Source of the DNA: an uncultured Corynebacterium sp.
GTDB lineage: Bacteria > Actinomycetota > Actinomycetes > Mycobacteriales > Mycobacteriaceae
Reading direction: 5' to 3'
Assembly: GCF_902489365.1 (NCBI RefSeq)
Contig: NZ_CABTZR010000105.1
Span: 1 to 6,131 of the forward strand
Length of the DNA: 6,131 nt
Positions 1 to 5,157 of this stretch are shown piece after piece (position 1 is the stretch's first letter; each line of letters begins with the position of its first letter). A program made the position numbers and the translations under genes. The notes beneath the pieces were generated by a model. The model did not search any database, was not told where the DNA came from, and saw only the letters and a list, made by a program, of their open reading frames with translations.

Positions 1-545
1 ATGCCTGGGCCCAAAATCGTCCACCCACAGAGGACAGCGATGATGATGGCCATACCGGCGGTAATGGCACCCTCAGTGGCACCCGTGGTGTGCAGACCGC
101 GGTACATCACCCACGAGCCGAACCCAAAGAAGATCAGCGTGCCAAGAAGCGGCGGCAGACCGAAGATATTGTTGATCAGGTCACCGGAACCAGCGGCATA
201 GGCAATGAGCGCGCCGATACCGTTGACGATGATGGCGACGAAGACCAGCCACCGACCCCACTGCCCTAGGTAGTGCTCGGCCAGCCCCGAGACTTGCAGC
301 GTGGCCTTGGTACGCATGGCGGACTCGGCCACGTACAACATGGAAATGGTCGTGAGCGTGCCTGCCACAAGCAGGGCGATGACGAGCGCGAGGAATCCAC
401 CGTTGCGAGCGGCATAAGGAATGGAGAGAACTCCCGCGCCGATGTTGGTGCCGAAGATGAGGGCGATGCCCTGCACGAAGGACAGCGCGGGCTTGAATTC
501 CTTCGTGGACTGATCCTTCTGCGGCACAGAAATGTTGTTGGACAA
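1..545 (-). CDS. Amino-acid permease, AAAP/HAAAP-like, C-terminus missing (runs off left edge)
   Basis: This is the N-terminal 181 codons of an inner-membrane amino-acid transporter, open to the window edge. Reading from TTG at 545-543, the frame is continuous. It has a short charged cytoplasmic N-terminus (about residues 1-20) and then hydrophobic segments at about 21-46, 50-74, 98-120, 132-148 and 160-179. The first segment carries the motif GTNIGAGVLSIPYAA (32-46). A G-[TS]-x-I-G-A-G-x-[LIV]-x-[LIVM]-P helix-break motif in TM1 is typical of the aromatic/hydroxy amino-acid permeases (TyrP/Mtr/SdaC type) and related APC-superfamily carriers. The TTG start is chosen because GGAGA precedes it by 5 nt and the family motif falls at the usual place. 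The next candidate, GTG at codon 7, lacks a ribosome-binding site. It lies 78 bp downstream of the aminotransferase on the same strand, so it is probably co-transcribed and supplies that enzyme's substrate. The substrate itself cannot be read from this part. It does not look like the classical GabP family, but with half the protein missing this is a moderate call. Confidence 0.8.
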   Translation of the reverse strand, partial: MSNNISVPQKDQSTKEFKPALSFVQGIALIFGTNIGAGVLSIPYAARNGGFLALVIALLVAGTLTTISMLYVAESAMRTKATLQVSGLAEHYLGQWGRWLVFVAIIVNGIGALIAYAAGSGDLINNIFGLPPLLGTLIFFGFGSWVMYRGLHTTGATEGAITAGMAIIIAVLCGWTILGPG

Positions 546-550
546 AGACT

Positions 551-555
551 TCTCC
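551..555 (-). promoter_or_regulatory. Ribosome-binding site that fixes the permease TTG start
   Basis: Minus-strand GGAGA lies 5 nt upstream of TTG (545-543). No ATG or GTG in this frame lies near it upstream, so this site supports the TTG start. Confidence 0.6.
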
Positions 556-586
556 GATGACTACTAAATGACTATTAAAACGTGAA

Positions 587-610
587 CTCACCCGGCCATC
601 GCCGGGTGAG
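587..610 (-). terminator. Perfect 10-bp GC-rich hairpin between aminotransferase and permease
   Basis: CTCACCCGGC (587-596) and GCCGGGTGAG (601-610) form a perfect 10-bp stem with a 4-nt loop. On the minus strand it begins 13 nt after the aminotransferase TAA. It is followed by TTCACGTTTTAATAG, so a short T-tract starts about 5 nt after the stem rather than directly abutting it. This fits a weak or partial intrinsic terminator, or an mRNA-stabilising 3' hairpin, inside a two-gene operon. The permease start lies only ~40 nt beyond the stem, leaving little room for a separate promoter. Confidence 0.6.
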
Positions 611-623
611 AACTGCATTCGCC

Positions 624-1952
624 TTACTTGTATTCGTTGAACTGTTTGACGACGACCTGCAGCGCCTCACGCCACAGGTCCTCCGGGATAGCCAGGGAAG
701 GCAGGAAGCGGATGACGTTGTGGTCCAGGCCGCAGGTCAGCAGCAGGACGCCCTCGGCCTTGGCGCCGTCAGCAATCTTGTGCACCAGCTCGGAGTCCGG
801 CTCGCCCTCAGCGGTCACGAACTCGAGTGCGAGCATGGCGCCGCGGCCGCGGAACTCTGCCACACGCTCATCGCCCAGGATGGGCTCCAGCTCCTCGCGG
901 GCGACCTTCTCCAGGTTCTGGGCGCGCGCACCGAAGTCCTTCTCCTCAAACTCCTTGAAGGTTGCCAGCGCAGCCGCGCACGCCACCGGGTTACCGGTGT
1001 AGGTGCCGCCCAGGCCACCCGGCTGCGGGGTGTCCATGATTTCCGCGCGGCCGGTCACCGCGGACAGCGGCATGCCGGAGGCAATGCCCTTGGCAATGGT
1101 CACCATGTCCGGCACGATGCCCTCGTGGTCGGAGGCGAACCAGGTACCGGTGCGCATCATGCCCGCCTGGATCTCGTCGATGATGAAGACCACGTCGTTG
1201 TCGTTGCACCACTTCTGGATTGCTGCGAGGTAGCCCTCAGCCGGGACGACGAATCCGCCCTCGCCCTGAATCGGCTCAGCAACGACGCAGGCCAGGTTGG
1301 TCGCGCCGACTTCCTGCTCAATCATGGTGATGGTCTTCTTGGCGGCCTCGGCGCCGCTCAGGCCATCGCGCAGCGGGTAGGACATCGGTGCGCGGTAGAT
1401 TTCCGGCGCGAAGGGGCCGAAGCCGTTCTTGTAGGGCGACTGCTTAGCGGTCATCGCCATGGTCAGGTTGGTGCGGCCGTGAAAGGCGCGGTCCATGACC
1501 ACAACGCCGCGCTTGCCGGTGTAGTTGCGGGCAATCTTTACTGCGTTCTCGACAGCCTCCGCACCGGAATTAAACAGCGCGGTCTTCTTCGGGTGGTCAC
1601 CCGGGGTGACCTCGTTGAGCTTTTCTGCCACCGCCACGTAGGACTCGTAAGGAGAAACGGTGAAGGAGGTGTGGGTGAAGTGCGCGACGGCCTCCTGAAC
1701 CGCGGCCACGACGGCCGGGTTCGAAGCGCCAGCGGAGGTCACGGCGATGCCGGAGGCAAGGTCGATGAAGCGGTTGCCGTCGGCGTCGGCAAGAATGCCG
1801 CCATCGGCATCCACCACGTAGCCCGGAAGTGAGGGCGCCATGCCCGCGGGGAGGGCGTTCTTGCGGCGCTCATCCAGGGCGGCGCTCTTCGGGCCCGGGA
1901 CCTGCTGGCCCAGGTGGCGGGACTGCTCAATGTGGTACTGAAGTTCCTGCAT
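624..1952 (-). CDS. gabT: 4-aminobutyrate-type (class III, omega-amino acid) aminotransferase, left paralogue
   Basis: A complete 442-residue cytoplasmic PLP enzyme that should move the terminal amino group of GABA or a similar omega-amino acid to 2-oxoglutarate. The usual class III landmarks are visible in order: the phosphate-binding loop SGAEAVE (129-135), FHGRT (157-161) with the residue stacking on PLP, EPIQGEGG (226-233), the DEIQ aspartate D259 that holds the pyridine nitrogen, the Schiff-base lysine K288 in TIAKGIASGMPLS, GGTYTGNP (315-322) and a late arginine R415 in VIRFLPSL. Length matches GabT enzymes (about 425-450). The ATG start is supported by AAGGA 5 nt upstream. The first 324 residues align without gaps to the second aminotransferase in this window (5158-6131) at about 64% identity. 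The gene is divergent from a PucR regulator and followed by a permease. GABA specificity is inferred from overall GabT likeness; beta-alanine, 5-aminovalerate or a diamine-derived substrate is also possible. The symbol denotes the family. Confidence 0.88.
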   Translation of the reverse strand: MQELQYHIEQSRHLGQQVPGPKSAALDERRKNALPAGMAPSLPGYVVDADGGILADADGNRFIDLASGIAVTSAGASNPAVVAAVQEAVAHFTHTSFTVSPYESYVAVAEKLNEVTPGDHPKKTALFNSGAEAVENAVKIARNYTGKRGVVVMDRAFHGRTNLTMAMTAKQSPYKNGFGPFAPEIYRAPMSYPLRDGLSGAEAAKKTITMIEQEVGATNLACVVAEPIQGEGGFVVPAEGYLAAIQKWCNDNDVVFIIDEIQAGMMRTGTWFASDHEGIVPDMVTIAKGIASGMPLSAVTGRAEIMDTPQPGGLGGTYTGNPVACAAALATFKEFEEKDFGARAQNLEKVAREELEPILGDERVAEFRGRGAMLALEFVTAEGEPDSELVHKIADGAKAEGVLLLTCGLDHNVIRFLPSLAIPEDLWREALQVVVKQFNEYK

Positions 1953-1957
1953 GGTCT

Positions 1958-1962
1958 TCCTT
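1958..1962 (-). promoter_or_regulatory. Ribosome-binding site of the left aminotransferase
   Basis: Minus-strand AAGGA is followed by AGACC and then ATG (1952-1950), a standard 5-nt spacing that confirms the start. Confidence 0.7.
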
Positions 1963-1977
1963 GTGTGCTCAGATGAA

Positions 1978-1996
1978 TAGTGTGCCCCTTAGTGTG
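1978..1996. promoter_or_regulatory. Direct repeat TAGTGTG-N5-TAGTGTG, candidate regulator operator
   Basis: TAGTGTG occurs at 1978-1984 and again at 1990-1996, a start-to-start distance of 12 bp, close to one helical turn. An inverted partial copy, CACTA, lies at 2016-2020. The repeat sits in the 117-bp region between the divergent aminotransferase and PucR genes, upstream of the candidate regulator promoter (-35 at 2010). This suits binding by a dimeric regulator, most simply the adjacent PucR protein. The repeat is seen directly; operator function is inferred. Confidence 0.4.
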
Positions 1997-2009
1997 GTCT
2001 CCACCACCC

Positions 2010-2037
2010 TTGGCGCACTATGGACGAGGTGTATAAA
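2010..2037 (+). promoter_or_regulatory. Candidate sigma-70/SigA promoter for the left PucR regulator
   Basis: TTGGCG (2010-2015) resembles a -35 box and TATAAA (2032-2037) a -10 box, with 16 bp between. The predicted transcript would start near 2044 and leave a leader of about 25 nt before ATG 2070. The same AT-rich core reads TATACA on the minus strand (2035-2030), with TACACA 17 bp upstream, so it could also serve the aminotransferase. Both assignments are by eye. Confidence 0.4.
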
Positions 2038-2051
2038 TTTTCTTTCCATAG
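2018..2051. repeat. Inverted repeat CTATGGA / TCCATAG flanking the -10 core
   Basis: CTATGGA (2018-2024) and TCCATAG (2045-2051) are perfect 7-bp inverted arms whose centres are 27 bp apart. They bracket the AT-rich TATAAATTT segment, so a protein bound to both would cover the promoter core. The hexamer CTATGG also occurs in the other divergent region at 5083-5088. Function is inferred only. Confidence 0.35.
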
Positions 2052-2069
2052 CTGTGTACTCTGTCCAGC

Positions 2070-3515
2070 ATGCGCGAGATTTCCTTTCGCTGGCTGCTCA
2101 ACCAGCGCTCTTTGAACCTGCGAAGCATCGTCACCGGTAGCGCTACGTTCAACACCATTCATGCCTCCGAGCTCGCGGACCCCAGCGAGTTCACCTCCCC
2201 CGGCGCGCTCATGCTCACGTTGGGGCTTGCCTTCCAGGAAGAACCGGAGGGGTTTGAGCGCTATGGCACAGCCCTGGCCGCGGCAGGCGTGCAAGGCATC
2301 GGCTTCGGTACCGGGCTAGCCTTCGGCGAGGTTCCCCCAGAACTAATCCGCGCCTGCTCCCAGCACAATCTCACCCTCTTTGAGGTCCCGCGCGCCACAC
2401 GTTTCGTCTCCATCACCACGGCCGTGGCCCAGGAACAGGCCCGCTTGGACAACAACGCGCACTTTGCACTCCACCGCCAGCAGGAGCGCCTCAACCAGGC
2501 CGCGGCCACGAACATCGGCGCACTCATCGCACAGGCAGGCAAGGAACTCAGCGCCGCGGTAGCGGTAGCCAGCTCCTCCGGAGCGGTGGTCAGCCGCAGC
2601 GATCGCGGCCAGCTCAGTGCGGCCGACGCCGCGGTGGAGGCCGCGGAGCAGACGGGGCGGGGAACGGGGACGTCGACAAGCACAGGCGCCACCATCACCA
2701 GCATCTTCGGCTCGGCGGGACGGCGCTGGGCCATCGCGGTAACGCGTGCGGAGAAATTCGATTCCTACTCCCGCGCGCTCATCCGGCACCTCGCCGGCCT
2801 AGCCAGCCTGCTCTTGGATCACCCCGACACCACTGCGCACACGATCCTCGGGGCGTTGGCGCTCGACGCCCAACTGGCCAGCGTTGACTCCCCCGCCCTG
2901 CAGGCGGCCTTCCACATGGTCGATAGCCATGACCTCGTGGATATCCTGTTCCTCACCGCACCGTCCCCCTCCCGCCTCGCGCGGGCGTTGAGCGAAATCG
3001 GAAAAGCCGAGCCTCTCAGCCTCATCCGCCCGGAACACGATTCGGCACTTATCGCGCTTCCCCCAGGCACCGCGCACCCGAGCTTAAGCGGGAAACACAC
3101 CCGCTACCTCCGGACGTCCATCCTGCAGCGCATCCAATGGCAGGCGTTGACACCGGCGCTGTTGTCCTCTCTCCAGAGCCACGCGCGCAGCCTGCCACTC
3201 GGCGCTGTGGCGTCCTTCGATTCGGCTGCCCCTACCTGGCTGGCAGAACCCGGCGTACCCGAGGCCCTCGCTGCCCGGCGCGCAGCGACGGTCAGCCTTC
3301 TTGCCGAGCACGATGCACAACACAACACCGAGCTGTGCGCCACGCTGCGCTCCTTCCTCGTGGGCAACGCCAACCTAGCCACCGCCGCCGCAGAGCTTGG
3401 CGTTCACCGCCACACCGTGCGCGCCCGCTTGGACAAGATAGAGCAACTCTGCAGCGTGGACCTAAGCAATCCCGTCACCCGCGCAGAGCTGCTCTTGCTC
3501 AGCCTTGATTCTTAA
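2070..3515 (+). CDS. PucR-family transcriptional regulator, left paralogue
   Basis: A 481-residue cytoplasmic DNA-binding regulator. Residues ~4-119 form the N-terminal PucR domain, with RWLLNQ, HASELADPSEF and GIGFGTGLAFGEVP (77-90). A helical linker rich in Q, E, R and A follows (~118-160). The poorly conserved middle (~160-420) includes a Gly/Ser/Thr-rich stretch at ~196-211. Residues 426-481 are the C-terminal PucR-type helix-turn-helix, with AELGVHRHTVRARLDKIE (441-458). The ATG is chosen because the PucR domain begins within four residues of it. No Shine-Dalgarno sequence is visible, so the mRNA may be translated leaderless or weakly. It is divergent from the left aminotransferase (117 bp apart), which suggests it controls that gene and the permease, probably in response to their amino-acid substrate. 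PucR proteins are often effector-dependent activators, but activation versus repression cannot be read here. It is about 40% identical to the next gene over both conserved ends, so it is a paralogue. Confidence 0.87.
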   Translation: MREISFRWLLNQRSLNLRSIVTGSATFNTIHASELADPSEFTSPGALMLTLGLAFQEEPEGFERYGTALAAAGVQGIGFGTGLAFGEVPPELIRACSQHNLTLFEVPRATRFVSITTAVAQEQARLDNNAHFALHRQQERLNQAAATNIGALIAQAGKELSAAVAVASSSGAVVSRSDRGQLSAADAAVEAAEQTGRGTGTSTSTGATITSIFGSAGRRWAIAVTRAEKFDSYSRALIRHLAGLASLLLDHPDTTAHTILGALALDAQLASVDSPALQAAFHMVDSHDLVDILFLTAPSPSRLARALSEIGKAEPLSLIRPEHDSALIALPPGTAHPSLSGKHTRYLRTSILQRIQWQALTPALLSSLQSHARSLPLGAVASFDSAAPTWLAEPGVPEALAARRAATVSLLAEHDAQHNTELCATLRSFLVGNANLATAAAELGVHRHTVRARLDKIEQLCSVDLSNPVTRAELLLLSLDS

Positions 3516-3519
3516 GAAC

Positions 3520-5055
3520 TCAGTCCGGAACGCTCACGCCCAGGATGAGAAGCTCCGCCGCCACCAGGGGGTCCTTGAGGTCAACCTCCAATAACTCCTC
3601 CAAGTCCGCGATGCGCTTGCGCACGGTGTGGCGGTGCGAGTGCAACTCCTCAGCGGTGCGGCTCACGTGCCCGCCGGCGCGCAGGTAGACCTCCAGGGTT
3701 TCCGCTAGCGCCGTGCCGTACTCGGCGTCGTGATCACGCACCTTGCCCCAGGTCTCCTTCGCGCGGTTGTGCACCGCCCCCTTGACGCGGGGATCCCTAG
3801 TCCAGCTCAAAGTGCGCGATTCCGGCCCCGCAAGCATGCCCGGCTGCAACCCGAAGGCGAAGGACTCCAGCTCGCGGACAATTCCCACCCCCAGCTCAGT
3901 CCACGGCATGGGCTGGCCCACGACAATGCGCTTGCTTCCGCGAATATCGCGCAGCAAATCCTGCAGGTTTTTCATCGATCGGCTTCCCCTAAAGAGCAGG
4001 AGGCTGGAGGACTTATCCAGCGCGTACTCGAAGAGCAAACGCCCGTGGTCTTGAAGGCGAGCATCCAGGGCCTGGATGAAGCGCTGGTGCGCCCGCTCTC
4101 CCTCGGACTTCACCAGGACCGGACGCACCCTCCCCTGCGCATCACCCACGAGGTGGAAGATGCGCCGCATGGGATCTTCTGGCTGGTCCAGCCCCAGCTG
4201 GATGGCCAAAGCCATGGAGTTGAGCTCATTCTGCGTGCGCCGCAACTCCTGCGGGCGCTTCACGCTGAGCTCCGCTAGGCCCGCGGCCTGCTTGAGCAGC
4301 GCACGCTCGTTCACACCGAATCCATCACGCGCCACGGCCAAGAGTCCGAAGGAGCGCGCACCGTGGTCGGCCAAACGCTGGGCCAAGACATTCCACCCGC
4401 CCACGCGGCGTGCGGCATAAAAGTTCTGGGCTCGGGTATCGGCAATCACCGGGCCCCAATCCACCGGAGGCAACCCCGGGTAGCTCGACTGGGCAAAGAC
4501 CCGCCCGTCCTTATCAACGAGGCAACAGTGTGCCCCCAGCAAGCGGCCGGTCTTATCTACGAGGGCGTCGAGGCCGGCGACGGCGGCGTCGTTCAGCGCG
4601 CCCTGCTGCGCAATGAAACACTCCAGCCCTTCCTCACGCTGGCGCTGCAGCTCGTCGTGCAAACGCGCGAGCACCGAGACGAAAGGCACGCGCCGCGCCA
4701 CCGTGAAGAGCGAAATATCGCAGTCCCGGGCAGCCTCCACCATGGCGGTCGGAACCTCGGCGAAGGCAAGGCCAACGCCGAATCCCACCCCCGTTACCCC
4801 ACCCGCGGCCACCCTGTGGATGTACTCCACCAGCTCTTCCGGCTTTCTTTCAAAGGCCATGCCCGTGAGCAAGATGACCACCCCAGATCCCACAAACTCG
4901 CGGGGATCGCGCAGCTCACAGGGATGCATGACGGAGAAAGGACGCCCGCAATCGTGCAGAATTTCTATCCCCAGATCGGGTTGATTAGCCAACCATCTCA
5001 GGGAAACGCTTCCCTCTTCCAGTCCGGCAGCTACCCCCTTATCCAATGTGGACAA
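3520..5055 (-). CDS. gabR: PucR-family transcriptional regulator, GabR-like, right paralogue
   Basis: A 511-residue cytoplasmic regulator. Domains in order are: the N-terminal PucR domain (~17-132, with SLRWLANQ, HPCELRDPREF and GVGFGVGLAFAEVP), a polar helical linker (~131-150, LHDELQRQREEG), a GAF-like segment (~155-265, with LVDKDGRVFAQS at 179-190), a variable CdaR-like region (~280-450) and the C-terminal helix-turn-helix (454-511, with HRHTVRKRIADLEELL at 474-489). The start is TTG (5055-5053). An in-frame TGA lies just upstream, so no longer start exists, and the only purine-rich element is a poor GGTGAG 3 nt before it. An internal start near residue 4 cannot be excluded and would keep the whole domain. 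It is divergent from the right gabT. As I recall, C. glutamicum has a PucR-type GabR beside gabT that activates the gab genes in response to GABA, so this copy is the likelier GabR orthologue. The symbol rests on that context and is moderate. Confidence 0.85.
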   Translation of the reverse strand: MSTLDKGVAAGLEEGSVSLRWLANQPDLGIEILHDCGRPFSVMHPCELRDPREFVGSGVVILLTGMAFERKPEELVEYIHRVAAGGVTGVGFGVGLAFAEVPTAMVEAARDCDISLFTVARRVPFVSVLARLHDELQRQREEGLECFIAQQGALNDAAVAGLDALVDKTGRLLGAHCCLVDKDGRVFAQSSYPGLPPVDWGPVIADTRAQNFYAARRVGGWNVLAQRLADHGARSFGLLAVARDGFGVNERALLKQAAGLAELSVKRPQELRRTQNELNSMALAIQLGLDQPEDPMRRIFHLVGDAQGRVRPVLVKSEGERAHQRFIQALDARLQDHGRLLFEYALDKSSSLLLFRGSRSMKNLQDLLRDIRGSKRIVVGQPMPWTELGVGIVRELESFAFGLQPGMLAGPESRTLSWTRDPRVKGAVHNRAKETWGKVRDHDAEYGTALAETLEVYLRAGGHVSRTAEELHSHRHTVRKRIADLEELLEVDLKDPLVAAELLILGVSVPD

Positions 5056-5083
5056 TTTCTCACCATTCTTTCACCGAATTGTC
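5051..5083. repeat. Inverted repeat GACAATT / AATTGTC spanning the regulator start
   Basis: GACAATT (5051-5057) and AATTGTC (5077-5083) are perfect 7-bp inverted arms, centres 26 bp apart. The first arm contains the TTG start codon of the GabR-like gene. Inside lie TCACC copies at 5060-5064 and 5071-5075, 11 bp apart. This could be an operator for autoregulation, or an mRNA hairpin (7-bp stem, 19-nt loop) that hides the weak start. Neither is proven. Confidence 0.35.
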
Positions 5084-5098
5084 TATGGCCCTTATGAA
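5070..5098 (+). promoter_or_regulatory. Tentative promoter for the right gabT
   Basis: TTCACC (5070-5075) and TATGAA (5093-5098) are 17 bp apart, and each matches four of six consensus positions. Such a weak match suits an activator-dependent promoter. An alternative -10 box is CATAAA at 5124-5129. The choice cannot be settled by eye. Confidence 0.25.
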
Positions 5099-5126
5099 GT
5101 CTAGCCGCCAGAATGACCCACGTCAT
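5098..5126 (-). promoter_or_regulatory. Candidate promoter for the GabR-like regulator
   Basis: On the minus strand, ATGACG (5126-5121) is followed after 17 bp by TAGACT (5103-5098), which fits the actinobacterial TAnAnT -10 pattern. Transcription would start near 5090, leaving a leader of about 35 nt. The -35 box overlaps one arm of the inverted repeat at 5113-5126. Confidence 0.35.
5113..5126. repeat. Short palindrome ATGAC-CCAC-GTCAT, candidate operator
   Basis: Perfect 5-bp arms (5113-5117 and 5122-5126) with a 4-bp spacer lie between the two divergent starts. The palindrome overlaps the proposed -35 box of the regulator and lies 32 bp upstream of the gabT ATG. Its position suits autoregulation or control of gabT, but arms this short can occur by chance. 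Confidence 0.3.
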
Positions 5127-5143
5127 AAAAAATTCCGAGTATT

Positions 5144-5149
5144 AAGGAG
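5144..5149 (+). promoter_or_regulatory. Strong ribosome-binding site of the right gabT
   Basis: AAGGAG lies 8 nt upstream of ATG 5158, an almost ideal site that fixes the gabT start. Confidence 0.8.
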
Positions 5150-5157
5150 CAGACAGC

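Noticed and set aside
1..545. Possible frameshifted or broken permease
   Set aside because: The reading frame from TTG 545 is unbroken to the window edge, so the truncation is only the window boundary.
181..618. 145-codon minus-strand open frame with an ATG start
   Set aside because: It overlaps the permease in another frame and gives an arginine- and histidine-rich product with no membrane pattern. The permease frame from TTG 545 is clearly the coding one.
582..1832. Long 416-codon plus-strand open frame
   Set aside because: It lies antisense to the complete left GabT-type gene, whose catalytic motifs are all present. The antisense protein has no recognisable motif and mirrors GC-rich codon bias.
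2261..2734. 157-codon minus-strand open frame
   Set aside because: A shadow inside the left PucR gene; its composition (Ala/Arg/Ser/Pro runs) is typical of a wrong frame in GC-rich DNA.
4560..4600. GGCGACGGCGGCGTCG-like triplet-rich stretch as a possible repeat
   Set aside because: It lies within the regulator's coding frame and encodes Asn-Asp-Ala-Ala-Val-Ala-Gly-Leu-Asp-Ala. It is simple Ala/Asp codon use, not a repeat array.
4363..5097. 244-codon plus-strand open frame
   Set aside because: It is antisense to the N-terminal half of the GabR-like regulator and crosses the intergenic region. No family features are visible.
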